From: Pseudoalteromonas phenolica
GTDB taxonomy: Bacteria; Pseudomonadota; Gammaproteobacteria; Enterobacterales; Alteromonadaceae
Reading direction: 5' to 3'
Length of the DNA stretch: 64,000 nt
Assembly: GCF_005886345.1 (NCBI RefSeq)
Contig: NZ_PNEC01000009.1
Span: forward strand, 62,001-126,000
A model generated the notes under the pieces. It was not told the DNA's origin. It ran no database searches and was given only the letters and a program-made list of their open reading frames with translations. This document shows positions 10,494-19,232 of the stretch, one piece after another; the first letter of the stretch is position 1, and each line of letters starts with the position of its first letter. A program made the position numbers and the translations under genes.

Positions 10494-11791
10494 TGGCTGG
10501 TAAACAAGATAACGCTTCAACAGGTGTTGTTGGTAACGTCATCAACTGGATTGATGACCGCATCCCAATGACGCGTGTTTGGAACATGCACATCGCGCAA
10601 TATCCTGCGCCAAAAAACTTTAACTTCTGGTACTTGTTTGGCTCTCTAGCTATTTTAGTACTAGTTAACCAAATTTTAACTGGTATCTGGCTAACAATGA
10701 GCTATGTTCCTTCTGCTGAAGGCGCATTTGCTTCAATCGAATACATCATGCGTGATGTTGAATACGGTTGGCTATTGAGGTACATGCACTCAACGGGCGC
10801 CTCGGCATTCTTCGTGGTTGTGTATTTACACATGTTCCGCGGCATGATCTATGGCTCGTACCAAAAACCACGTGAACTTCTATGGCTATTCGGCATGCTA
10901 ATTTTCTTAGCATTAATGGCTGAAGCGTTCATGGGTTACTTATTACCTTGGGGTCAGATGTCATTCTGGGGTGCTCAGGTAATCATTTCACTATTCGGTG
11001 CGATTCCGGTAATTGGTGATGATCTAACTCAGTGGATCCGTGGTGACTACGTAATCTCTGGTGCGACGCTTAACCGTTTCTTTGCACTACACGTAATTGC
11101 ACTACCACTTGTACTCGTTATTCTAGTATTCCTTCACATTGTTGCGCTTCACGAAGTGGGTTCAAACAACCCTGACGGTGTTGATATTAAGCGTAAGAAA
11201 GGTTCTGTGGCTGAAGAAGATAAGCCTAAGTTCCAATTCCATGAATATTACACAAACAAGAAAGACATTGTCGATGCAATCCCGTTCCACCCTTATTACA
11301 CAGTTAAAGATGTATTAGGTGTAGCTGGTTTCTTAATCTTCTTCTGTTGGGTTGTGTTCTTTGCACCAGAGATGGGTGGTTTCTTCCTAGAAGCGCCAAA
11401 CTTTGAAGCAGCTAACCCGCTGAAGACGCCTGAGCATATCTTCCCTGTTTGGTACTTTACGCCATTCTACGCAATCCTACGTGCTATTCCTGATAAGCTA
11501 ATGGGTGTAATTGCAATGGGTGCATCGATCGTACTACTGGCATTACTGCCGTGGTTAGATCGTGGTAAGGTTCGTTCAATTCGTTACCGTAGTAAGTGGC
11601 ACAAGCTGAACATTGCTCAGTTCGTTGTAACGTTCATCATCCTTGGTTGGGCTGGTGCAACACCACAGACTGACTTGTCTACAGTGCTATCGAGAATTAC
11701 GACTGTGACTTACTTCATGTTCTTCGTATTACTATTCGTATACTCGAAGAATGAGCAGACTAAACCATTGCCTGAGAGGTTAACGAAATGA
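10493..11791 (+). CDS. petB: Cytochrome b subunit of bc1 complex
   Basis: Integral membrane subunit carrying haems bL and bH and the quinone sites. The 432-residue protein has about eight membrane helices. Haem-ligand histidines are in RYMHSTGAS and VVYLHMFRG (helix B) and in FFALHVIALP and VFLHIVALHEVG (helix D). The PEWY-equivalent Qo motif appears as FPVWYFTPFYAILR (PVWY instead of PEWY). It overlaps petC by 4 bases. Confidence 0.98.
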   Translation: MAGKQDNASTGVVGNVINWIDDRIPMTRVWNMHIAQYPAPKNFNFWYLFGSLAILVLVNQILTGIWLTMSYVPSAEGAFASIEYIMRDVEYGWLLRYMHSTGASAFFVVVYLHMFRGMIYGSYQKPRELLWLFGMLIFLALMAEAFMGYLLPWGQMSFWGAQVIISLFGAIPVIGDDLTQWIRGDYVISGATLNRFFALHVIALPLVLVILVFLHIVALHEVGSNNPDGVDIKRKKGSVAEEDKPKFQFHEYYTNKKDIVDAIPFHPYYTVKDVLGVAGFLIFFCWVVFFAPEMGGFFLEAPNFEAANPLKTPEHIFPVWYFTPFYAILRAIPDKLMGVIAMGASIVLLALLPWLDRGKVRSIRYRSKWHKLNIAQFVVTFIILGWAGATPQTDLSTVLSRITTVTYFMFFVLLFVYSKNEQTKPLPERLTK

Positions 11792-12525
11792 TGAAGAAGC
11801 TAATTATTGGTTTATTCGCATTGCTGCCTACTTTCGCAATGGCAGCAGGTCCTTCGGTACCACTACTAGAGTCAAACCATGACTTAACTGACAATGCGTC
11901 TTTACAGCGCGGTGCTAAGTTGTTCATGAACTACTGTCTTGGTTGTCACCAAATGCAGTATCAGCGTTATGAGCGTACATTCCGTGATATCGGTATTCCG
12001 GTTGAAATTGGTCAAGAAACGCTTATTTTTGATGATTCAAAAGTAGGTAGTCACATCAAGAACTCAATTGAAATCGATGATGCGGCAAAATGGTTTGGTG
12101 CTCCTCCACCGGATTTAACATTGGTTGCTCGTGTTCGTGGCGCTGATTGGATTTACACTTACTTGAAGTCTTTCTATGTTGATGAAAGTCGTCCATTTGG
12201 TGTAAACAACTCAGTATTCCCTTCAGTGGGTATGCCACACGTACTTCAAGAACTTCAAGGTGTGCCAACTGCGCGTTTTGAAGAAGTTGAAGAGCACGGT
12301 GTAAAAGTTAAGAAAGTTGTTGAGATTACGACTGATGGTTCAGGTGAGTTAAGTACTGACGAGTATGACCAAGCAGTACGTGACCTAACTAACTTTATGG
12401 CGTATGTTGGTGAACCAACTCGCTTAAAATCAGAAGCTTTAGGTTATAAAGTATTAGGGTTCTTAGTAATTCTATTTATCTTAGCCTTCTTCTTGAAGAA
12501 AGAGTACTGGAGAGATGTTCACTAA
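11788..12525 (+). CDS. petC: Cytochrome c1 subunit of bc1 complex
   Basis: Membrane-anchored c-type cytochrome that accepts electrons from the Rieske protein. The 245-residue protein has a signal peptide (residues 1-20), a covalent haem site CLGCH at about residues 50-54, a putative axial Met in SVGMPHVLQ (about 147-155), and a C-terminal anchor (about 218-236) ending KKEYWRDVH. A hairpin at 12556-12577 separates it from sspA. Confidence 0.97.
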   Translation: MMKKLIIGLFALLPTFAMAAGPSVPLLESNHDLTDNASLQRGAKLFMNYCLGCHQMQYQRYERTFRDIGIPVEIGQETLIFDDSKVGSHIKNSIEIDDAAKWFGAPPPDLTLVARVRGADWIYTYLKSFYVDESRPFGVNNSVFPSVGMPHVLQELQGVPTARFEEVEEHGVKVKKVVEITTDGSGELSTDEYDQAVRDLTNFMAYVGEPTRLKSEALGYKVLGFLVILFILAFFLKKEYWRDVH

Positions 12526-12555
12526 TAGTGTGAGACATTTTTAAGGTAATTTTGT

Positions 12556-12577
12556 AATAGGGGCGCATGCCCCTATT
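12556..12577 (+). terminator. Hairpin between petC and sspA
   Basis: A perfect 9-bp stem AATAGGGGC / GCCCCTATT with a 4-base GCAT loop. It lacks a strong T-tract, so it could be a weak terminator or an mRNA-processing/stabilising hairpin. Confidence 0.55.
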
Positions 12578-12613
12578 GCTGTTTATAATGATTTATTACT
12601 TATTGTAATTTTA

Positions 12614-13252
12614 ATGGAGGTAGGCATGGCCGTAGCTGCCAATAAGCGCCCTGTAATGACGCTATTCTCAGGTGCAAACTGTATGTATAGCCATCAAGTA
12701 CGTATCGTTTTAGCTGAAAAAGGCGTAAGTGTTGATATTCACTTAACGGAAAAAGATAACCTGCCTGAAGCGCTTCATGAAATTAACCCATACGGCACTG
12801 TACCGACATTGATCGATCGTGAGTTGGGTTTATATGAAGCAAACATCATCATGGAATATTTAGATGAACGTTTTCCGCACCCACCATTAATGCCTGTTTA
12901 CCCGGTAATGCGTGGTCGCAGCCGTCTGATGATGCATCGTATTGAGACTGATTGGTATACACTTGCCGCTAAAATCAAGCAAGGCGGAAGTGATGCTGAT
13001 CAAGCTCGTAAAGAGCTGACAGAAGCTTTGTTAGCAATCGCGCCAATCTTCACTGAAGCACCTTACTTCATGAGTGAAGAGTTTAGCCTAACTGATTGCT
13101 ACTTAGCTCCATTACTATGGCGTTTACCTGAACTTGGTATTGATTTATCTGGTGCGGGTGCAAAAGAGCTTAAAGAGTACATGTTACGTTTATTTGAGCG
13201 TGATTCATTCCAGGCTTCATTAACAGAAGCTGAGCGTGAGATCAGAGCATAA
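12614..13252 (+). CDS. sspA: SspA, stringent starvation protein A
   Basis: RNA-polymerase-associated protein with a glutathione-S-transferase fold, involved in the stationary-phase and acid response. The 212-residue protein has a thioredoxin-like N-terminal domain (MTLFSGANCMYSHQVRIVLAEKG, about 14-37) with the usual VPTLIDRELGLYEANIIMEYLDERFPHPP region near 60-93, then an all-helical C-terminal domain. An alternative in-frame ATG at 12626 (MAVAANKRP) is a likely true start: GGAGG lies just ahead of it. It is followed directly by sspB. Confidence 0.95.
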   Translation: MEVGMAVAANKRPVMTLFSGANCMYSHQVRIVLAEKGVSVDIHLTEKDNLPEALHEINPYGTVPTLIDRELGLYEANIIMEYLDERFPHPPLMPVYPVMRGRSRLMMHRIETDWYTLAAKIKQGGSDADQARKELTEALLAIAPIFTEAPYFMSEEFSLTDCYLAPLLWRLPELGIDLSGAGAKELKEYMLRLFERDSFQASLTEAEREIRA

Positions 13253-13677
13253 TGACGCCAAATCGCCCATATTTGCTAAGAGCATTTTACGACTGGATTG
13301 TAGATAATGATTGCACACCGCATTTGGTTGTAAATGCTGAGTATCCAGCAGTGCAAGTACCTGTGCAATTTGTACAAGATGGTCAAATCGTTTTAAACAT
13401 TAGTCCAAGTGCTGTTACACAATTTGATATGGATAACCAGCAGTTGAGTTTTAATGCTCGTTTCTCTGGTCAACCTATGCAGGTTTATGTGCCTATGGGC
13501 GCTATATTAGCTATATACGCGCGTGAGAACGGTGAAGGCACCGTATTTACTCAGGAAACCTTTCCTGAGTATGATGAAGAACAGCAGGTTGAAGCTGAAG
13601 TGGCTGTTGAAGCCGCTGAAGAGAAGCCTAAAGAGCCTGAAAAGAAAAAAGGCGCTCATCTTCGCGTTATTAAATAA
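13252..13677 (+). CDS. sspB: SspB, ClpXP specificity-enhancing factor
   Basis: Adaptor that tethers ssrA-tagged proteins to ClpX. The 141-residue protein has the folded substrate-binding domain (about 1-105, with FYDWIVDNDCTPH and the VPMGAILAIYAREN stretch). An acidic, low-complexity linker follows, then a basic C-terminal ClpX-binding tail ending GAHLRVIK. The start overlaps the sspA stop by one base. Confidence 0.96.
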   Translation: MTPNRPYLLRAFYDWIVDNDCTPHLVVNAEYPAVQVPVQFVQDGQIVLNISPSAVTQFDMDNQQLSFNARFSGQPMQVYVPMGAILAIYARENGEGTVFTQETFPEYDEEQQVEAEVAVEAAEEKPKEPEKKKGAHLRVIK

Positions 13678-13699
13678 GCAATTTACAAAGCTTAAATAT

Positions 13700-13727
13700 A
13701 AAAAAACCCGCTTCTGCGGGTTTTTTT
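13700..13727 (+). terminator. sspAB terminator
   Basis: CCCGC / GCGGG stem with a TTCT loop, flanked by A-run and T-run; it may also work in reverse. Confidence 0.92.
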
Positions 13728-14036
13728 ATATACAGTGTAAACTAGCGTGCGAAGCACGTGCTGTTTGCGCAAGGTGAAATAAGCCATTCTGTTAAGTGTT
13801 GAAGTTTGTAGTAGTGAGCTAATGGAATAGTAAGAGGTAGATATATGTTAATTATCAAGTTCGTAATAATACATTAGGAGCAAATGTTATGGTGTTTAGT
13901 GTGACTTCATCACGAAATCAATTCACCTTGCACAAAAGAACCGTACTCACTTCGTTCGCAGTCGGTAACCATTTGCACCACTCTTGCGCAAAGGAAATGA
14001 GGTGCTACGCACTTATCATTAACCCTTTGCACCCTA
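13728..14036. other. Intergenic region with imperfect inverted repeats
   Basis: About 310 bases between the convergent sspB and dolP genes with no convincing gene. GCGCAAGGTGAA (13767-13778) and TTCACCTTGCAC (13922-13933) pair at 11 of 12 positions. Just outside and inside these are related GTGCGAAGCAC, CTTGCGCAAAG and GTGCTACGCAC words. The pattern suggests a degenerate non-coding repeat or MITE remnant. Confidence 0.4.
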
Positions 14037-14615
14037 CTATAGGTATTCGAAAGCTTTGATTACTCTGGCAACACCGTTTATATGGCGTGCAATTTCTACG
14101 GCTTGGTCTGCCTCAGCTTCAGAAACCAGACCCATTAAAAATACTTCACTGTTTTCAGTTACTACTTTAATGTTGTTACCTGTAATCGTTTCTGCGGTCA
14201 GCAGCTTGGTTTTTACTTTAGAGGTGAGCCAAGTATCGTGAGTTTGGGTCGTAATACCAATCCGTGTACCTATTCGTAGCTGGTTGTGTATATGTTTAAC
14301 AGCAACAGCATTTCTGACAGCCTGTTCAGCCTGTGACATTAAACTATTAGAAGGGACTTGGCCTACCAGCAGAATGGTACCGTTAACACTTACTACGCTG
14401 ATATTCGCTTTTTCGCTGAGCGTAGGTACTTTTTTTAGAGCAATAGTTGCTTTAATTTCTATGTTGTTATCATCAATTTGGGAGCCAATAGTTCTGCGAT
14501 CATTGGCGGCTGACACTGCACTCGCTGTACCAGCTACGACTGCGGCGGCACAACCTTGAAGCAGCCAAATAATTGCCAATAAAGTAATTAATTTAAACTG
14601 CATGTTATTGTTCAT
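14037..14615 (-). CDS. dolP: DolP (YraP), BON-domain outer-membrane lipoprotein
   Basis: Outer-membrane lipoprotein of the DolP/YraP family, which binds anionic phospholipid at division sites and supports envelope integrity. The 192-residue protein has a lipobox LLQGC (Cys at about residue 22) and two BON domains (about 46-114 and 124-192), each with the conserved V.V.G.V.L.G pattern (SVNGTILLVGQV, TENSEVFLMGLV). The first 11 bases overlap the end of diaA; a second ATG at 14603 is an alternative start. It is the last gene of the lpoA-yraN-diaA-dolP set. Confidence 0.93.
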   Translation of the reverse strand: MNNNMQFKLITLLAIIWLLQGCAAAVVAGTASAVSAANDRRTIGSQIDDNNIEIKATIALKKVPTLSEKANISVVSVNGTILLVGQVPSNSLMSQAEQAVRNAVAVKHIHNQLRIGTRIGITTQTHDTWLTSKVKTKLLTAETITGNNIKVVTENSEVFLMGLVSEAEADQAVEIARHINGVARVIKAFEYL

Positions 14616-15192
14616 CCTGAGGAAATAGAGTGTTATCGATAAGCTGACTTAAGCAATGGATATTAAAAAGGTGTGATTCAAGTATTCTGCTTGGACGTTT
14701 ACTTGGTGTTAAAACTTCAACATCATTTGGACCTAGTAATCCGCTGAGTTCACCCCCTTCATCCCCAACTAATGCAATTACTTTCATATCTTTAGTCAAT
14801 GCTGCTTCAACCGCCGCAACAATGCTCTTTTCATTACCATCAATGGCAAAAATTACCAGTAAGTCACCTTGCTGCGCAAAAGCGCGAACTTGCCGAGAAA
14901 ATTTGTCTTGCTCATGGTCGTTACTGTGCATATCTAAATGCACATGATTTTGAGATAAGGAAATAGCTGGTAGACAAGGTCTTTCAGTTTCGTAGTGATT
15001 GACCAATAGCCCAGCAAAGTGCTCAGCAAGCATATTGCAGCTTAACTCACCGCAGCAAATCACTTTATTACCATTAATAAGGCTCTGAACAATGGTTATT
15101 GCGGATGCTTCAAGTGTTTGAGGTAACACTTCTCCCGCGGCAATTTGCGCTTGTATACTTTCTGTAAAGATTGTTTTTATTGATTCTTGCAT
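14605..15192 (-). CDS. diaA: DiaA-like SIS-domain DnaA-binding protein
   Basis: Homologue of DiaA, which forms tetramers, binds DnaA and promotes timely initiation at oriC. I chose the ATG at 15192 (MQESIKTIF, matching the family N-terminus and 2 bases after the yraN stop), giving 195 residues; an ATG at 15216 also exists. The C-terminal LIDNTLFP contains the Leu-Phe pair that contacts DnaA in E. coli. The SIS phosphosugar loop is atypical: after CCG, where E. coli has NGTSAANAQHFA, this protein has ELSCNMLAEHFA. It therefore probably does not bind a sugar phosphate. Confidence 0.88.
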   Translation of the reverse strand: MQESIKTIFTESIQAQIAAGEVLPQTLEASAITIVQSLINGNKVICCGELSCNMLAEHFAGLLVNHYETERPCLPAISLSQNHVHLDMHSNDHEQDKFSRQVRAFAQQGDLLVIFAIDGNEKSIVAAVEAALTKDMKVIALVGDEGGELSGLLGPNDVEVLTPSKRPSRILESHLFNIHCLSQLIDNTLFPQDEQ

Positions 15193-15194
15193 AA

Positions 15195-15560
15195 CTAAGA
15201 TATGTTTTTTATCCACTTAATACTATCTGAACTGCCACCTTCAATCGCAATGTAATCTATGCGTATTGGTACATTCTGTAATTTTTTACTCGTTAAGTAA
15301 TGAAAAATACTTCGCTGCAGCTTCTGTAGTTTTTTGCTACTCAATGCGGAAAGTGCCCCGCCAAAATGACTGCTGCCGCGATATTTTACTTCGACAAACA
15401 CCCAGGTGTTTTGTTCTCGCATAATTAAATCTATTTCACCATATTGGCAATAATAGTTTTGCTCAACGGCAGTGAGGCCTTGAGCTTGTAAGTATTGTTC
15501 AGCGAACTTCTCGTAATGCTGACCTTTGGCGCGTGTATTTGCGAATAATCCTTTGAGCAT
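15195..15560 (-). CDS. yraN: YraN/UPF0102 family nuclease-like protein
   Basis: Small cytoplasmic protein (121 residues) of UPF0102, related in fold to Holliday-junction resolvase-type nucleases. The family residues are visible: GEIDLIMRE (about 42-50), WVFVEVKYR (about 53-61) with the E.K pair, and a conserved C-terminal RIDYIAIEG. Function is not established. It lies between lpoA and diaA, the standard gammaproteobacterial order. Confidence 0.9.
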   Translation of the reverse strand: MLKGLFANTRAKGQHYEKFAEQYLQAQGLTAVEQNYYCQYGEIDLIMREQNTWVFVEVKYRGSSHFGGALSALSSKKLQKLQRSIFHYLTSKKLQNVPIRIDYIAIEGGSSDSIKWIKNIS

Positions 15561-15597
15561 CTGACATTCCTTTATGCCTTCTGATTACAATGACTTA

Positions 15598-17484
15598 TTA
15601 GTCTCGTAAACTTTCTTGAAAACGATTGTGGTTTTGCATAAACAGAGGAGTGGGTTTCTGTTCATTTAATTGCACCAATTTTATTTGTTTTTTTTGATAT
15701 TGCGCCCACTCTAATCTTCGTTCCACAACATTGCCATCTTTAACGCTCAAGTGGCCTGTTAATCCCGAAAAAGTTTTGCCAGGCACTTTCGCCAGTTGCT
15801 TTAATTCTGGTATGAGCTGCACAGCATCAAATGCCATAGCAAACAGACGCTGTTCTATATCAGCTTGCTCAGGCCAAAGTGCATCATACTGAGCTCTCAA
15901 ATTAAACTTATCGATTGATTTATTGAGCATCCAAGGTTGCTCAGTAAAATAAAGACCTTCTAAATCGCCTTTGTCAGTAAGATCCATGCGTTTCGAATAG
16001 CTTCTTGAACTGGCATACAAGGGGATACGTTTCGCAAAAGTGCTAACATTGACATCGAGATAAGGTTTTAATAACCGAGTTTCAATGGCATCACCTAGAA
16101 TGTAAATAACATCTATGTCCATTCTAGAGCGAGTTTCACTTTCAACTTCTTTTCTGAACAAGCTTTTGACGGCTTTTATACGACTTTTTGAAGCGTCTAC
16201 TTCTAATAAGTTTGCAACAACCTTAGCCATATCTTTACTGTCGGTATATAAGCCAACTTCAGGCTCAATTAGGCTATATTTTTGCCACTCTTGATTAAAA
16301 TGGTTAACCAGTCTTAAACCAGATAATGTATCGGGTGCAAGCAGCATAGGTTTTTGATACTGCTGAGATAAAAAGTGCACCATAGCTTGATCTACTTCAT
16401 GCTCAGGGTTCAAAGCAAAAAAGTATTGCTGCTGAGCATAAGCCGGCGAGTCGCTATTATTTAAGTGTAATGTTGGTGTGCTTTGAATCACGCTACTGAC
16501 AGCAACTTTTTCTATATTATCTTTTAGAAGTGGGCCAATGATAAAATCAAATGTTTGTGTCGATAATTGTCTTTCGATGTCTTCAACACTGAGCTGTTCA
16601 TCAATAAATATAACTTCGTTGAGATCACTATGATCGACTGCAGCTAAAAAGCCATTTTTAAGGGCACTTCCTAAACGTTTACTATTACCACTTTGAGGCA
16701 GCAAAACAGCAATTTTGTTAGCTTCGTAAGGTGCTAAACTCACGGTGTTTTGCACCTTTTTAGGTAAGATGTAGGTTGCAGGGTGATTTACAAAACGACG
16801 TTGCCAATTATTTAGCGCCTGGTGTAATTGTATGCCAGAGCCGATATAAATTTGCTGATATTTTGCTAATTTGATCCAGCCTCTTTGGATCACTGAGCCT
16901 TTATCAAAGCGTTCTAATGCATATGAAGATAGTTGTTGTAAAGCTTGCCAAATTTCGTCATTTAAACTGGCAACCTCAACTTTGTCATTAAAACTGATAT
17001 CGGCAGCTTTGAAATAATAAGTAAGCGCTTTCTTTGGCATGCCCTGTGATGCATAAATACGGCCCATCAAGTATTGATGCCAAGCTTGGTGCTCAGAGAG
17101 CGATAGCCTTTCATTCAGTGTTTTAAGAATGTTTAAAGCTGTGCTGTAATTATTTTGTTCTGTTCTCGCTAGTGCGATATAAAGTTTATTTTGTACATAA
17201 TCAACAGTTTCGTTTTTTTCTAAAGCTAGACAGGCTTGTTCCAAAACAGGCCAGTTTTGTTCTTTTATAGCATTTTCACGGGCACTATAAAGCAGCTGGA
17301 TGCGAGATGCGCCTTTTTTACTGCGAGCTTTGTTTAGTAGACCTTGCGCATTGAGGACCTCGGGTACTTGAGTTTGCGGCTGATTCTGCACAGCAGGAGG
17401 TCGAGCAGGTGATTTTTCGGTTGTGCTACAAGCCGATAAACCCGACAATACAGTTATTACAAGACAAATTACTTTCAGTCGCAC
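15598..17484 (-). CDS. lpoA: LpoA, outer-membrane activator of PBP1A
   Basis: Outer-membrane lipoprotein that reaches through the periplasm to activate the peptidoglycan synthase PBP1A. The 628-residue protein (E. coli 678) has a signal peptide with lipobox LSACS (Cys at about residue 19), an N-terminal TPR-like helical domain (about 40-250), and a C-terminal periplasmic-binding-protein-like domain (about 255-600; KIAVLLPQSGNSKRLGSALKNG is the typical entry strand). It is divergent from rsmI with a 64-base gap. Confidence 0.94.
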   Translation of the reverse strand: MRLKVICLVITVLSGLSACSTTEKSPARPPAVQNQPQTQVPEVLNAQGLLNKARSKKGASRIQLLYSARENAIKEQNWPVLEQACLALEKNETVDYVQNKLYIALARTEQNNYSTALNILKTLNERLSLSEHQAWHQYLMGRIYASQGMPKKALTYYFKAADISFNDKVEVASLNDEIWQALQQLSSYALERFDKGSVIQRGWIKLAKYQQIYIGSGIQLHQALNNWQRRFVNHPATYILPKKVQNTVSLAPYEANKIAVLLPQSGNSKRLGSALKNGFLAAVDHSDLNEVIFIDEQLSVEDIERQLSTQTFDFIIGPLLKDNIEKVAVSSVIQSTPTLHLNNSDSPAYAQQQYFFALNPEHEVDQAMVHFLSQQYQKPMLLAPDTLSGLRLVNHFNQEWQKYSLIEPEVGLYTDSKDMAKVVANLLEVDASKSRIKAVKSLFRKEVESETRSRMDIDVIYILGDAIETRLLKPYLDVNVSTFAKRIPLYASSRSYSKRMDLTDKGDLEGLYFTEQPWMLNKSIDKFNLRAQYDALWPEQADIEQRLFAMAFDAVQLIPELKQLAKVPGKTFSGLTGHLSVKDGNVVERRLEWAQYQKKQIKLVQLNEQKPTPLFMQNHNRFQESLRD

Positions 17485-17548
17485 TGCAACTTCCTAACGA
17501 TAAACATTCCTCAAAGGGATATCTTACTGACTGAAACTGGAGAGCTCA

Positions 17549-18409
17549 ATGACAAAAGCACAGAATACAGACAAAATTGGTACCCTTTATGTTGTTGCAA
17601 CGCCGATCGGCAACTTGGCCGATATCAGTGAGCGTGCTTTAGCAACTTTAGCAGAGGTTGACTTAATTGCCGCTGAAGATACCCGTCACACGGGTAAGTT
17701 ATTGAGCCATTTCAATATCAAAGCAAAAACCTTTGCGCTGCATGATCATAACGAAAAACAAAAAGCACAACAGGTTTTAGATTGGCTAAACGAAGGGCTT
17801 GATATTGCATTAGTGTCAGACGCGGGAACACCGCTTATTAGCGACCCCGGTTATGCGGTTGTGAACTTATGTCGCAACGAGGGAGCTGATGTTACGCCTG
17901 TTCCTGGCGCGTGTGCAGCGATCACGGCATTGTGTTGTTCGGGATTGCCGACAGATAGATTCCAGTTTATTGGCTTTACACCGGCGAAAAGCCAAGCCCG
18001 TCAGCAATTCTTTGTCGATGCATTTGAAAGTGGTATTACAAGTATTATGTATGAAAGCACTCACCGGATTATGGCTAGCCTCGAGGATATGCAAACGGCG
18101 TTAGGTGCAGAGCAACATGTGGTGTTCGCGAAAGAGCTGACTAAAACATACGAAACCTTCTTTAGTGGTTCAGTGAGCGACTTGCTTGAGTATTTGACCA
18201 ATGAGCCAGAGAAGCAGCGTGGCGAGCTGGTGTTAATGCTGCCTGGGAAAGCTAAACAACAAGACGAAATACCAGCTGATGCACGTAAAATGCTGAGTTT
18301 ACTTGAGCCTGAAATGCCACTGAAAAAAGCCTGTGGTGTGGTTGCTGAGTACTTTGGTCTTAAGAAAAATGCGCTATATAAAGCAGTAATTGCTGATAAA
18401 GAAGATTAA
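17549..18409 (+). CDS. rsmI: RsmI, 16S rRNA C1402 2'-O-methyltransferase
   Basis: Methylates the 2'-OH of C1402 in 16S rRNA (with RsmH adding the base methyl group, encoded here at 55.6 kb). The 286-residue length is normal. The tetrapyrrole-methylase fold is marked by LYVVATPIGNLADISERAL (about 13-31), the AEDTRHTGKLL motif (about 46-56), VSDAGTPLISDPGY (about 91-104) and VPGACAAITAL. A GGAG ribosome-binding site precedes the ATG. Confidence 0.97.
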   Translation: MTKAQNTDKIGTLYVVATPIGNLADISERALATLAEVDLIAAEDTRHTGKLLSHFNIKAKTFALHDHNEKQKAQQVLDWLNEGLDIALVSDAGTPLISDPGYAVVNLCRNEGADVTPVPGACAAITALCCSGLPTDRFQFIGFTPAKSQARQQFFVDAFESGITSIMYESTHRIMASLEDMQTALGAEQHVVFAKELTKTYETFFSGSVSDLLEYLTNEPEKQRGELVLMLPGKAKQQDEIPADARKMLSLLEPEMPLKKACGVVAEYFGLKKNALYKAVIADKED

Positions 18410-18444
18410 CCGCAAAAAAGCGTGTGATTTTACTGCATCTTGCG

Positions 18445-18450
18445 TATAAT
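18445..18450 (+). promoter_or_regulatory. rnpB promoter (-10)
   Basis: Perfect TATAAT followed by a GC-rich discriminator (CGCCCGCC) and the RNA start about 10 bases on. The -35 is weak. The GC-rich discriminator suggests growth-rate or stringent control, as described for E. coli rnpB. Confidence 0.7.
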
Positions 18451-18459
18451 CGCCCGCCT

Positions 18460-18817
<358 letters not shown>

Positions 18818-18864
18818 CCAACCGTAAATGTTTAAGATTTAAATATTTACGGTTGGGTTTTTTA
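18818..18864 (+). terminator. rnpB terminator
   Basis: A 13-bp stem CCCAACCGTAAAT / ATTTACGGTTGGG (right arm 18845-18857) followed by TTTTTTATTT. Confidence 0.92.
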
Positions 18865-18913
18865 TTTGCCTCAGAAAAGTTTTTCGCTCATTTCTTCTGC
18901 TGTTCAGTTAATA

Positions 18914-19075
18914 ATACCAATCCTCAATAATACTTAATCATTTTGAGTGATTAAAGCTGCCGCTAACCGCGCTAAAAATTTCTCATTTAGAACAACTAAA
19001 TAGCATAATTTTCGCCTTGTTATCGACAAGCTTTCCTTGCCTCAAAATAGACCACTTAATTAAGAGGGTTGGTAT
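18914..19075. repeat. MITE-like palindromic element, copy C (162 bp)
   Basis: Ends are ATACCAATCC (18914-18923) and GGTTGGTAT (to 19075). The inner parts TTAATCATTTTGAG.GATTAAAGCTG, AGATTTCTCATTTAGAAC-like and CCTCAAAATAGACCACTTA are shared with the copy at 51342-51551. The ends alone recur at 3699 and 37955. It has no coding capacity. Confidence 0.82.
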
Positions 19076-19232
19076 AAATAGTGTCTTTGTTTATTGCTTT
19101 ATATCTTTCTCTATGAGTAGTTAATGCTTTTCTCTAAGAGCAATCTTCTTATTTTAAATGCTATTTAACAGTGGGTATAAAAATGCCACCGCGTTTTGGG
19201 TGGCATTTCATTATTTGTCTTGCAACTAGGTA

